Positions 45,386 to 55,506 of a DNA stretch of 64,000 bases are shown here, piece by piece; position 1 is the stretch's first letter; the number at the start of each line of letters is the position of its first letter. The translations under genes and the position numbers were made by a program. Under the pieces are notes generated by a model. It did no database searches. It was not told the origin of the DNA and was given only the letters and a program-made list of their open reading frames with translations. The stretch is taken from NCBI GenBank assembly GCA_013368315.1, contig JAACJM010000060.1, positions 341,819-405,818 of the forward strand, written 5' to 3'. The DNA is from Tetrapyrgos nigripes (Eukaryota > Basidiomycota > Agaricomycetes > Agaricales > Campanellaceae).

Positions 45386-46503
45386 GGTTCCTTTATTTAA
45401 TGCTTGATAGTCCTGTACAGGGCATAGCTTTCCGTCTTTCTTTTTAACAAAGAAGAATTGACTTGCCATAGGAGACTTCAATGGTCTTATGTATTCCTTT
45501 TCCAAGTTCTCATCAATGAAGTTGTCAAGTTCTTTTTGTTTGTTAGGAGAAAGGGGATAGGTTTTGCAAGAACAAGGTTCAAAATCTGGTTTCAGATCAA
45601 TGGCATGATCCCATTTGCCATGTCTCAGTAATCATTCTGAAGTTTGTTTATCAAAAACTGGTAAGAACTGATGATATTGGCATGGAATCTTATCTGTAAG
45701 TGGTACATCCTCGTTCATCTTTTGGGCTGATTCTGCCAGTTCTTGAGCCTTTGTAAATCCTGCATGAATAGGTATTTCAAAATCTGATGTTGGGTACTCC
45801 TATTCTTTTCCAAATAGACTCTCCAACACCTCTTGTTCCCATTGGTTTGGAACATCCTCCTGACCGAAGTCTTCTTCAGTAAAAATAGCCGTAGATTCTG
45901 AGGAATGGTGAAAAGATCGAATAGGAACTCAACAACACTGACCTGCCACCTTTGGCTGTGCAATTGGTTTGAACCATCTGATTGGTTCTGACCATTTCAC
46001 TTGGTAATCCTTGTGATTGGTTCATGGGTTGATAATTGTCAGTTTGGGAGATTTGGGCTTGGTGTGTAGGTTGAGGATGGGGGGTCGTTCCAAAGTACAT
46101 GTTTCAGGACATCTAACCATATCCACTCTAGAGGATTATGCTCCTGTAGCCAATCAGTACCAAGAATTATATTGTGATCTCTGATGTCCATAACATAGAA
46201 TTTGGCCATTTCTTCATGATACAATCTTTTGTCCTGAGAATAAATGTGGAGTTTTTTGAATGGTGTAATGGCATACCCATCCCATGGTGTTTTCAGACTG
46301 TCAAAATTTCATACAGGGAAAGGATTTTTGATGGGAAGGAGAGTTAAACAATTTTCTTGTGCGAAACAGCTGTTAATAATAATGCCTTCCACACCACTGT
46401 CTATTAGGGCTTCTGCATCAATTTTTCTGCCAGTGATCTTGCCAATAAGTTTGGTATTAAGTGTTATCGAAGGTACTTGTCAGTTACCAGTGACTGCTGA
46501 CAT

Positions 46504-47020
46504 TGTCACGAATCGCTCCCCACCTATTCATTTCCTTTCTATTCTTTTTCCCTTTACTATCTACTTCTCACTCTAACCCCATAAACACCAATCATTTCTC
46601 ATCATCGTCTATAGCTACCATCTCTCTAGATCTATGACTCACATCCTTATCTCCTCCGATTCTTATTTCCATGGACATTCTCACTGTCAATCGCTCCGTA
46701 TGATCCAGTACCTTCATCTATCCATATTTGACTCATTATTCTCTCGCCCTTGACATTTCCACATGATACTGTCTATTATTACCTACTCTTTCTCATCTGT
46801 TCATATTTCACTTATATACCTGTGATCCTTGTAACCTATTCCTTAGTTCGTTCACTTCGTCTCCACTCCGTACTTGTACTACGCAGTGTAGAGCCTAGTC
46901 AGCTTACTTTTTCTCTATCTCTCTACCTCTCTTTCTCTCTTGATCAATCTACTCTCTTGTAACTGGTTCTCTCGCACCGTGTGACTTGGGTGGTTATTGA
47001 GTGTACCGACAACCTTGACA
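46504..47020 (+). repeat. 5' LTR of copy C
   Basis: 517 bp, TGTCACGAATCGC to CAACCTTGACA. It differs from the 3' LTR at CCCCACC/CCCCGCC, CTATTATT/CTATGATT, TCCACTCC/TCCGCTCC and ACCGTGTG/ACCATGTG. The downstream sequence CTTGAACGAACTCCC does not show an obvious tRNA primer site. Confidence 0.95.
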
Positions 47021-47479
47021 CTTGAACGAACTCCCATACACCCACCTCACAATTCCCTCATTGCACCCTATCCTTCACTCTGTCTACCCCACGCCCCCGA
47101 ATTCATATTGAACCTCCTGTAACCCCTCGAAACTACGAACGGATTCCATTTCCCCTTCCTCGCTACCTCTTATACTCCGAATACTCGGTCTCTCACGGAA
47201 GAAAAATACGAACGGATCCTTGGAGCCTCGACCGACACTTCGTCTGCACAAGACGTTGGGTGTGGAAACTTACCTCAGGTGACGTAGTCCTCTCAACGTT
47301 CTCTTACATAACAGTAAAAGAGGACTTCGATACAGGAGAAACAGTGGTTCAAATCAGAGGACCTCTATTCCTCAGAGAAAACATCGACTACTCTCCATTA
47401 GCACCTCCCCCCGAATACGGTCTAGCATCTTCCTTCATCCTAGGACCCAACTACCTTTCTTGAAATCAGTGATCAGTGT
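47021..47479 (+). other. leader of copy C with remnant ORF
   Basis: An open frame (about 47150-47463) encodes TRRWVWKLTSGDVVLS, VKEDFDTGETVVQI and RENIDYSPLAPPP, and ends at 47463. A homologous leader polypeptide in copy A is longer, so this looks like the damaged front of a long Gag precursor. Confidence 0.5.
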
Positions 47480-48997
47480 ATGACTAGTCGACGAACCGCA
47501 TCTGCAGACCCGAATCTCCACTGTGCCGACCGACCACACGTATTCCATCCACCATCAATTCGAGACGCTGCCTACTTCGTCGAAGACGTCGACGACCCTT
47601 GGACTCCGTGCACCGTACAACCGTGCCTGAACAGATATAACACTCAACGACTCACCGCCGAAGAAATTCCAAGTGGGTTACACATTATAACCCAACTCCA
47701 AGAACTCGTGATCCAAAAGGCACACCCGAAACCTAAACCTGCAACAGAATCGGAACAAGGAACTTCTACACCTACTGACCAACCTTCCGGATCTAACCCA
47801 GTACCAGAAACCCCTTCCAACAACCCACCAGAACCAGACAATCCCACTTCCCCACCTTCTTCGCCCACCATTCCATCCGCTGAAGGACCATCCGTAGCCC
47901 CTCGTCGTCCTCCTACACCTCCTTCCCCAGATCCATCAGACCCAAACGACTCAGTCATGGCTGATACACCTCCTATCGGGTCGAACGGTACCTCCGAACG
48001 TGGAAGAAAACCAGACGCTTTCAATGGAGAACGTAGCGAGGCAAAACGATGGCTGGCCCTGTTCAATAACTATCTACGCATGAATAAAGGAAAGTACCCG
48101 ACCGAGGAAAGTCAGGTTTCACTATTCCTATCATTCTTCATGGGAGAAAAAGGAGGAGATTGGGCAACGCAAAGATTGATAGAACGAGATGCAGATGAGG
48201 AGGATGAGAACTTGGCGAGTACACCAGGCGAATGGAGATGGATAACTTTGAAACAGATACGGGATAGATTCAAAAAGGACTTCAAAGCTCTTGCCTCGGA
48301 AGATGTGGCGAGGACGAAGATCAAGTTTGCTAGAATGAAGGGGACGGATATTAGCAGCTACAACAGCATCTTCGATACATACGGAGAAGAATCCGAGTTC
48401 GGAGACGCGGCGTTGTTGGAATTCTATCAGGATGGGTTACCACCCAAACTCCGAGAAGCAGTTGGAAGAACGTATCCGAAATGGGATGACTTCGAGGAGT
48501 ACAAAGAAAGAGCTGTGGAGCTTCATTTAGAGTGGCTGAAGGAATGAGAAAGACAAGGACGCTGGAAAACTACTTCAACGTCAAAGAGTAGTCCAGGTCA
48601 GTCTCAGGGGAGAACGGTAGCAAGCGTCAATGCGCTTATGGGACCAGGTGCTAACTCATCTTTCAACCTACCACCTAAACTGACACCTGATGAAAGGGAC
48701 CGACTTCGAAAAGCAGGAGCGTGCTTCGCATGTAGACAAACTGGACACATGAGCAACGAATGTCCGACATTCCCGAGGACATCATCTCAGAACACTTCCC
48801 GAACCTTCCCCTCTCATGCTATTCGAACAGCCGAAACCGCATCTCCACCACCGGTAACAGTAGCTCAGGCATCCTCATCCAGAAACACGATCAAGGAAAT
48901 CTCCGACATGGTTAACAGGGTTAAAGGACTAGAAGGAGAAGAAAAGGAACAAGCAACCGTCTATTTGAAAGACGTCATGTCTAAATTGGATTTTTGA
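47480..48997 (+). pseudogene. gag: Gag of copy C, one internal TGA
   Basis: Structural polyprotein. The open frame from 47480 has a proline/serine-rich leader. The core probably starts at 47957 (MADTPPIGSNG), matching MSEHNEPTS in copy A. The capsid-type region follows (DAFNGERSEAKRWLALFNNY, LFLSFFMGEKGGDW, FARMKGTDISSYNSIFDTY). TGA at 48545-48547 interrupts WLKE-ERQGRW. The same frame continues with MGPGANSS at 48638, the zinc knuckle CFACRQTGHMSNEC and the final LDF with TGA at 48995-48997. The TGA could be a decayed CGA. Without it, gag would be continuous. The last codons overlap pol. Confidence 0.85.
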
Positions 48998-49000
48998 ATC
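48989..49000 (+). promoter_or_regulatory. candidate gag-pol -1 frameshift site
   Basis: GGATTTTTGAAT: gag reads GAT TTT TGA, and pol continues in the -1 frame as TTT TTG AAT. The same string occurs at the gag/pol junction of copies A (11294-11305) and B (minus, 54431-54443). Conservation across decayed copies suggests function. No downstream hairpin was checked. Confidence 0.5.
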
Positions 49001-52000
49001 ACTCCTCTGCTACGTCGTCAGTAGGAGTAGAACAGTACACTGGACAGTTAAAGAACAATCGATATAGTGTGTTATACCCCTCTAGTGAGCGAGTCTTTCC
49101 TTCAGAAATAAGAATGTCAGCAATCACTCGTAACAGACAGATACCATCAATCACACTCAAAACTGAACTAATCGGCAAAATTACTGGCAGAAAAATCGAC
49201 GCAAACGCTCTAATAGACAGCGGTGCAGAAGGCATAATCATTAACGGTCAATTCGCACAAAGAAATCAACTTACCCTCCTTCCTATCAAGAACCCGTTCC
49301 CAGTTCAAAACGTCGACGGCTCTGAAAACACCATGGGATGGGTACGAGAATACACTATCCAAAATCTTCGTATCTATTCCCGAGACGGCGAGGCGTATCA
49401 CGAAGAACAGGCCGAATTCTATGTAACGGACATCGGGGATCACGATATAATCCTCGGTACCGACTGGTTGGAAGAACATAATCCAGATATAGACTGGTCG
49501 GACTCACGGGTAGACATGACTAGATGCCCAGAAACATGCATCACGGCAAAACCTCCCATTCTCCACTTGAAAACTAAATCCTTGAAACCCACAGTCGTCG
49601 ATCCAAGAACCCACCACAAGGATTACCAAGTCAGATGGTTAGAACCAGTTGGACGATTCAAACCAATTGCCCAACCGAAAATTGCAGGGCGACGTCGTCG
49701 AATTCCTATTCGATCCTTCCACCGAAATTCAGAAGAAACGGCAATCTTTACTGAAGATGACTACGGGAGAGATATGATCCCAGAACAATGGGAACAGGAC
49801 GTAATGGAAGAGTTGTTGGGGAAAGAGGAAAGAATGGATGAAGAGGCGTCAGGGACACCGAACCTGAACATCCGCGCGGGTTTCACAAAAGCACAAGAAC
49901 TCGCAGAGGCAGCCCAAAACGTTCAGGTCGATGTACCTCTTAAAGATAAGATTCCTTCACAATATCATCAGTTCCTATCAGTCTTTGATAAACAAACCTC
50001 AGAACGATTACCGAAACGCGGCGAGTGGGATCACGCTATCGAGTTAAAACCGGACTTTGAACCGCGTCCTTGCAAAACATACCCGTTGTCCCCAAATGAA
50101 CAAAAGGAGCTCGATGAATTCATCAAGGAGAACTTAGAGAAAGGATATATAAGACCATCGAAGTCTCCTATGGCAAGTCCCTTCTTCTTTGTAAAAAAGA
50201 AAGACGGAAAACTACGACCAGTACAGGACTATCGTGCCCTAAACAAAGGGACCGTCAAAAACGAATACCCCTTGCCGCTGATATCGGAACTCGTAGACAA
50301 ACTCAAAGGGGCACGAATATTTTCCAAAGTCGACCTTAGATGGGGATATAACAACGTACGCATCAAGAAGGGAGATGAATGGAAAGCGGCGTTTAAAACC
50401 AACCGCGGCCTCTTCGAACCAACGGTGATGTTTTTCGGTCTTATGAACTCTCCAGCTACATTCCAAGCGATGATGAATACTCTATTCAAGGACCTGATCG
50501 ACTCCAGAAAAGTCGTAATCTATATGGACGATATTCTCATATTCACGGAATCACTAGAAGAACATCGATACATGGTGAAACAAGTATTGGCACGACTCCA
50601 TGATAACGACTTATACGCTAAACCGGAAAAATGCACTTTCGAAACCGATTCAGTGGAATTCCTCGGCCTCATCGTGTCACATAACACATTGGCGATGGAC
50701 CCAGTCAAAGTCGAGGGCGTAACTAAATGGCCAGTCCCACGAAACGTCAAAGACGTACAATCATTCCTCGGCTTCGGAAACTTTTACTGTCGCTTCATAC
50801 GCGATTTCTCAAAAATCGCACGACCACTGTTCGATCTCACGAAAAAGGAGCACCCATGGGAATGGTCTGAGGAAGCTCAAACGGCCTTCCAAGCACTCAA
50901 AGATACGTTTACGACTTCACCAGTCCTGCTCATGCCTGATCATTCTAAACCATACCGAGTAGAAGTTGACGCGTCAGATTACGCCACAGGAGGTATCCTA
51001 CAACAACAAGGACCGGATGGTAAATGGCATCCAGTAGCTTACCTGTCAAAAGCCTTATCCGAAACTGAACGGAATTACGACATTCACAACAAAGAGCTTC
51101 TAGCGGTCATACGCGGACTTGAAGCCTGGCGACACTACCTGGAAGGGGGACCACACACCATCGAAATCTTGACCGATCACGACAACCTCAGATACTTCAC
51201 CACGGCTCAAAAACTCAGCCGACGACAAGCAAGAATGGCCTTGTTCCTGACCAGATTCGACTTTACGCTCACCCATAAACCTGGGAATTTGAACCGGAGT
51301 GACCCACTTTCTCGGAGATCGGACCATAAAGAGGGGGTCGAAAACAACAACAAAGACAGGGTCTTGCTTGACCCTAGATTCTTCAGAATTCGAGCAACAC
51401 GGCCAGGAACGGTAACCGCAATAGGAGATGCGGAATTGAAAAGGCAGATTAAGGAGTGTCTGGAGAAGGATGCTGAAGTCGTGAGTGCGTTACAAACCAT
51501 CTTTAACAACGGACCACGCGCGTTGGCAAAAAATCTACAGGAATGGAACTACGAAGACGGAATCATCTTGTTCAGAGGAAAGATCTACATCCCGAACGAC
51601 CAACAACTCAGACGGGATATTGTCAAGATGCATCACGATAGCCTTACTGCAGGACATCTGGGACGATTCAAAACATACGAACTCATCAGTAGAGAGTTCT
51701 GGTGGCCTGGTATGTCAGTATTCATTCGTAACTATGTTGAAGGGTGCGCTACCTGTCAGTTGACCAAGGCAAACAACCACCCGACGCATGTACCATTAAT
51801 CCCGAACGAAATACCGGAACGACCCTTTGGTACCATTACAACCGACTTCATCACGGATCTGCCAGAATGTGACGGCTTCAATGCAATTCATGTCACAGTC
51901 GACCGTTCAACAAAAACAGTTGTCATTTCCCCGTGCAGAAAAGATATCGATAGCAACGGAACAATTGACCTATTGTTCGACAACACTTGGCGACGGTATG

Positions 52001-53103
52001 GCTTGTGGGATAAAATGATATCCGACCGCGGACCTCAATTCGCAAGCCAAGTAATGAAGGGGATCTACGCTAAGTTAGGTATCACTTCAGCACTCAGTAC
52101 AGCTTATCATCCGCAAACAGATGGCGAGACAGAAAGGTTTAATCAAGAACTTGAACAATACCTTCGAACCTTCTGTAACTATCGACAGGACGATTGGGTT
52201 AAATACCTACCTTACGTCGAATTCTGTCACAACACCCGAATTCACTCAGCAACCAGGAAATCGCCGTTCGAACTACTCCATGGATATCTACCCCGACTCT
52301 TCCCTTCCATCAATCTGACTTCACACGTACCAAAAGTCGAAGAACGCCTCCAGAACTTAGATACTCTTCGAGAAGAACTAAAAGCAAGTCTGGCGACAGC
52401 GGCAGAACTGATGAAAGAACAAAACAAGGACTACACGAAGGAAGGGGTGAAATTTGAAGTTGGAGACAAAGTGTTGCTAGACGGGAAGAATTTAAAGACA
52501 ACGAGGCCAAAAGCTAAGTTGGCAAATCGTCGTCACGGACCATTCGAAATCACTGATGTTATCAGTGAAGTCAATTACCGACTCAAATTACCGAATGGTT
52601 GGCGTATTCATCCAGTATTCCACGCTTCACTCCTATTGCTGTACAAAGAGACCGAAGCCCACGGAGTGAACTATCCAGGAGAACCGGCTGAGTTACTTCC
52701 CGAAGACAACGAATACGACGTGGAAGCAATTCTAGATTCAAAACCAACAAGGAACTGCCGGGGAGTACAATACCTTGTCAAATGGTTGGATTATGCTGAC
52801 TCGGAAAATTCATGGGAACCAGCGTCAGGATTAACGAAGGTGAAGGAGATGATTGAAACCTTCCATCAACAACATCCAGATGCATATCGACCCAAGAACC
52901 TGATACGCCCTGGAACAACGGTGCGTTCACTAGGAATCGCCATGGAGGACATATGGCGAAGTACCCGTGTGCTTCAAGCGAAAGCACAACTCCGAGGAGA
53001 GACACTGTTACGGACCGTTGGTATCCTATGCCCTCCTTCGCACCCCACTCGGCAATCGAACTCGGATTTCTGTCATCACTCATCGATCGCATTCCCTCGT
53101 TAA
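48994..53103 (+). CDS. pol: Pol polyprotein of copy C (PR-RT-RH-IN-chromodomain)
   Basis: 1,369 codons, entered by frameshift from gag rather than from its own ATG (the frame opens at TTG). Aspartic protease with DSG at residues 75-77. Reverse transcriptase with [18 protein letters not shown] and the YMDD active site at 510-513. RNase H with VEVDASDYATGG and HNKELLAVIRGLEAW. Integrase with an HHCC zinc finger starting near residue 881 (HDSLTAGHLG, then CATC), catalytic Asp residues in TTDFIT and SDRGPQF, and Glu in TERFNQELEQ. A GPFEITDVI and HPVFHASLL module is typical of chromovirus integrase tails. The chromodomain is near 1241-1296 (YLVKWLDYADSENSWEP). One substitution, GNFYCRF for the usual GNFYRRF, is a CpG-type Arg-to-Cys change. 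Otherwise it looks functional. Confidence 0.92.
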   Translation: MNHSSATSSVGVEQYTGQLKNNRYSVLYPSSERVFPSEIRMSAITRNRQIPSITLKTELIGKITGRKIDANALIDSGAEGIIINGQFAQRNQLTLLPIKNPFPVQNVDGSENTMGWVREYTIQNLRIYSRDGEAYHEEQAEFYVTDIGDHDIILGTDWLEEHNPDIDWSDSRVDMTRCPETCITAKPPILHLKTKSLKPTVVDPRTHHKDYQVRWLEPVGRFKPIAQPKIAGRRRRIPIRSFHRNSEETAIFTEDDYGRDMIPEQWEQDVMEELLGKEERMDEEASGTPNLNIRAGFTKAQELAEAAQNVQVDVPLKDKIPSQYHQFLSVFDKQTSERLPKRGEWDHAIELKPDFEPRPCKTYPLSPNEQKELDEFIKENLEKGYIRPSKSPMASPFFFVKKKDGKLRPVQDYRALNKGTVKNEYPLPLISELVDKLKGARIFSKVDLRWGYNNVRIKKGDEWKAAFKTNRGLFEPTVMFFGLMNSPATFQAMMNTLFKDLIDSRKVVIYMDDILIFTESLEEHRYMVKQVLARLHDNDLYAKPEKCTFETDSVEFLGLIVSHNTLAMDPVKVEGVTKWPVPRNVKDVQSFLGFGNFYCRFIRDFSKIARPLFDLTKKEHPWEWSEEAQTAFQALKDTFTTSPVLLMPDHSKPYRVEVDASDYATGGILQQQGPDGKWHPVAYLSKALSETERNYDIHNKELLAVIRGLEAWRHYLEGGPHTIEILTDHDNLRYFTTAQKLSRRQARMALFLTRFDFTLTHKPGNLNRSDPLSRRSDHKEGVENNNKDRVLLDPRFFRIRATRPGTVTAIGDAELKRQIKECLEKDAEVVSALQTIFNNGPRALAKNLQEWNYEDGIILFRGKIYIPNDQQLRRDIVKMHHDSLTAGHLGRFKTYELISREFWWPGMSVFIRNYVEGCATCQLTKANNHPTHVPLIPNEIPERPFGTITTDFITDLPECDGFNAIHVTVDRSTKTVVISPCRKDIDSNGTIDLLFDNTWRRYGLWDKMISDRGPQFASQVMKGIYAKLGITSALSTAYHPQTDGETERFNQELEQYLRTFCNYRQDDWVKYLPYVEFCHNTRIHSATRKSPFELLHGYLPRLFPSINLTSHVPKVEERLQNLDTLREELKASLATAAELMKEQNKDYTKEGVKFEVGDKVLLDGKNLKTTRPKAKLANRRHGPFEITDVISEVNYRLKLPNGWRIHPVFHASLLLLYKETEAHGVNYPGEPAELLPEDNEYDVEAILDSKPTRNCRGVQYLVKWLDYADSENSWEPASGLTKVKEMIETFHQQHPDAYRPKNLIRPGTTVRSLGIAMEDIWRSTRVLQAKAQLRGETLLRTVGILCPPSHPTRQSNSDFCHHSSIAFPR

Positions 53104-53268
53104 CGGCGTCTACTGTCAAACCCATCTTCGGGGATAACTTGACCGTCCATTCAACATTCACTCCATACAGACAAACAACTATAAAAGACGCCCCTCCACA
53201 ACGAAGAAGGACAGAACAACACCCATCTCTATCACTCAAACAAAACTCAACCACACTCCGCTATCGCA

Positions 53269-53784
53269 ATGTCAACCACTTCCTCTATCGACACCATCGT
53301 CAACGACACACACCCAACCAACAGGGGCCGTTGCACCTACGGGACGCGCTCAGGACGTCGATGCCGACTTTCAAAACAGCACGCAGGACCCCACAACGGG
53401 TGTCAACGCTGCACGTGGGGAGGAGAGGATGGACCAGGACGATGTAGATTGGGCAGAGGACATCGAGCTAGATGTGTCGTGCAGTGGACATCCCTACGAG
53501 CAGAGCACAGAGGGAACTTGGGATGGGGAGACGATAGTATATGGGGGGCACACAGCACCATACAATATGATGCGACCGACAATGGAGGGGGCTGGGGTAC
53601 GGCAACCAACACGACAGAGTGGGGGAACCTAGACTGGAACGATCCCAGGTGGGATATCACAAACTACACCATTGACTGGGACAAGTACTGGCCGACTCAG
53701 GGAGATGTGGACAGACGACTTCGCAAACAATGGGCGGAGCACTGGAAAACTAGCTTGCCGAGCTCCGGTGAAAGCTCGTCCTAA
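53269..53784 (+). CDS. extra ORF between pol and 3' LTR, Cys/His-rich N-terminus
   Basis: 171 codons from ATG at 53269, ending 12 bases before the 3' LTR. The N-terminal part holds RCTYGTRSGRRCRLSKQHAG, then PHNGCQRCTWGG: a C-x8-C-x6-H-x3-H-x3-C-x2-C pattern suggesting zinc binding. The rest is Trp/Asp/Asn-rich (WGNLDWNDPRWDITNYTIDW) and the end is polar. There is no signal peptide or membrane span, so it is not env-like. Copies A and B have lost this region, so conservation cannot be judged here. It could be an element-specific accessory protein or a captured host fragment. Confidence 0.5.
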   Translation: MSTTSSIDTIVNDTHPTNRGRCTYGTRSGRRCRLSKQHAGPHNGCQRCTWGGEDGPGRCRLGRGHRARCVVQWTSLRAEHRGNLGWGDDSIWGAHSTIQYDATDNGGGWGTATNTTEWGNLDWNDPRWDITNYTIDWDKYWPTQGDVDRRLRKQWAEHWKTSLPSSGESSS

Positions 53785-53795
53785 AGAGGGGGTAA
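53783..53795 (+). promoter_or_regulatory. polypurine tract of copy C
   Basis: AAAGAGGGGG followed by TAA, immediately before the 3' LTR. This is the expected plus-strand primer for reverse transcription. Copy B keeps the complement next to its LTR. Confidence 0.85.
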
Positions 53796-54312
53796 TGTCA
53801 CGAATCGCTCCCCGCCTATTCATTTCCTTTCTATTCTTTTTCCCTTTACTATCTACTTCTCACTCTAACCCCATAAACACCAATCATTTCTCATCATCGT
53901 CTATAGCTACCATCTCTCTAGATCTATGACTCACATCCTTATCTCCTCCGATTCTTATTTCCATGGACATTCTCACTGTCAATCGCTCCGTATGATCCAG
54001 TACCTTCATCTATCCATATTTGACTCATTATTCTCTCGCCCTTGACATTTCCACATGATACTGTCTATGATTACCTACTCTTTCTCATCTGTTCATATTT
54101 CACTTATATACCTGTGATCCTTGTAACCTATTCCTTAGTTCGTTCACTTCGTCTCCGCTCCGTACTTGTACTACGCAGTGTAGAGCCTAGTCAGCTTACT
54201 TTTTCTCTATCTCTCTACCTCTCTTTCTCTCTTGATCAATCTACTCTCTTGTAACTGGTTCTCTCGCACCATGTGACTTGGGTGGTTATTGAGTGTACCG
54301 ACAACCTTGACA
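53796..54312 (+). repeat. 3' LTR of copy C
   Basis: 517 bp, TGTCACGAATCGC to CAACCTTGACA, followed by target duplication GACAT. Confidence 0.95.
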
Positions 54313-54317
54313 GACAT

Positions 54318-54844
54318 TCTCAATTCTGAAGGAAAGATACGCTCACAAAAGGAGTTTAAAACATGATATCAATTGTTCATATATTGTCCGGCATACTGTA
54401 CAACTCCTTCTGACGACGTAGCAGAGGAGTGATTCAAAAATCCATCAACTTCACCACAACATCTTTCAAATATACACTAGCTTGTTCCTTTTCTTCTCCT
54501 TCCAAACCTTTGACCTTGTTTACCATATCCAAAATATCCTTAATTACATTACGAGAGGGAGATGACAACAACATTTGAGCCACTGTTACAGGTGGTGAAC
54601 TAGATGACGAAGATGAGGTTGAAGTTTCGGCTGTCCTAACAGCAAGAGGAGGGAAGTTACGAGAGGCATTTTGAGACGTTGATGACCTTGGAGTATTGTT
54701 TGGGAACATTGGACATTCATTGCTCATGTGTCCAAGTTGTCTACATGCAAAGCATGCTCCTAATTTTCGGAGTCGGTCCCTTTCTTCAGGTGTCAGTTTA
54801 GGTAGAGGAGTAAAGGATGAGTTAGCACCTGGTCCCATATTCAT
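54318..54844 (-). pseudogene. gag: Gag C-terminal part of copy B
   Basis: From 54844: MGPGANSSF, KLTPEERDRLRKLGACF, the zinc knuckle CFACRQLGHMSNEC, a Ser-rich linker, MVNKVKGLEGEEKEQASVYL and a final DF with stop inside the conserved GGATTTTTGAAT. It is truncated upstream. It joins the pol remnant ending at 46503 once copy C is removed. Confidence 0.85.
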
Positions 54845-55506
54845 ACACCCTAGGTCGTACCCATATATACATACTGCGAGGGTAGCCCCACCCCCGGTAT
54901 TCCAATATCCGCAAGGTATGGCCAGCCCTTATTTTTCTCATTGCCTGCGGCGGTATATCAAAATGGGAGGGCTATAGGGCGATGTAAGCATCACTGTGAA
55001 GCCTTGATGGCCGGCAGTGAATCGGCACCTTCTTTCAGCAGGGAAATTCCGAGCATCCCGGCAGAGCCAGGCAGCCCTCGCTTAGTATCTCGGCTATACA
55101 TGTACATCTACCGCTTGGGTGAATGCGTTACACCCGTTTAACTCCGTTGCATCCAATGGGTTCGGCTGCTGTATTTGGCATTGCATATATATATATAGCA
55201 GATAATCCCAGCTTTGACCGTTTCCCTTGGTCTCGATCCCCCCGCACTTTCGCTTATATAAGTACGCAATCCTCACATGTAAATACTTTGATTCTGTTAC
55301 CTCCAATTTCTGTATCAATTGCGTTCAGCTGCTTACAGCCTTTGACCTTTTCCTCCGCCTCAATTCGCACTCGTTTATCTGTATGTCCTCGCTTAGTCGC
55401 TTAATTTTCTCCTTTAACCATAACTCCATTTGCATCAATTGACTCGGGCATATCGGCCTAGAGACGTCCCATCCCATATTCAAATACCAGCGAGCTACAT
55501 TCTATC
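54845..55506. other. no gene; 3' flank of KDZ transposase 2
   Basis: Contains a short TA microsatellite (about 55185-55197) and several plus-strand open stretches without motifs. It may include one end of the KDZ element, but no inverted terminus was found. Confidence 0.4.

Larger units (their letters stand above)
42425..46503 (-). pseudogene. pol: Pol of Gypsy copy B, broken
   Basis: From right to left: protease remnant (IDSGVEG-like near 46400), DHNIILGTDWLQEHN, the RT start (45505-45390, [17 protein letters not shown]), the solo LTR 45385-44892, RT continued ([24 protein letters not shown] near 44610), RNase H (44568-44010), integrase zinc region (43512-43380) and core (43270-43080), then chromodomain remnants to about 42640. 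In-frame stops follow EEH, AW, ILF and QQL where copy C has Arg. There are also deletions in the integrase. Confidence 0.85.
46504..54312 (+). mobile_element. Ty3/Gypsy chromovirus copy C, near-complete and young
   Basis: 7.8 kb with two 517-bp LTRs differing at four positions, TSD GACAT (46499-46503, 54313-54317), leader, gag, pol with C-terminal chromodomain, an extra 3' ORF and a polypurine tract. Pol is open over 1,369 codons. Gag carries one internal TGA. The chromodomain places it among chromoviruses, whose integrases target marked chromatin. It inserted in opposite orientation into an older member of its own family. Confidence 0.92.
41967..54844 (-). mobile_element. Ty3/Gypsy chromovirus copy B, degenerate, split by copy C
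   Basis: Minus-strand copy of the same family. Its 3' LTR is 41967-42424, pol runs from 46503 down to 42425, and the gag 3' part lies at 54844-54318 beyond copy C. The 5' LTR, leader and first part of gag are absent (similarity stops near 54845 at MGPGANSS). Copy C interrupts it at the start of the protease region, and a 494-bp LTR sits in the RT. Stops at several positions match arginine codons of copy C. Confidence 0.85.

Noticed and set aside
55185..55197. TA-rich stretch as promoter of a plus-strand gene
   Set aside because: It is a microsatellite, and no credible plus-strand gene follows within 1 kb.
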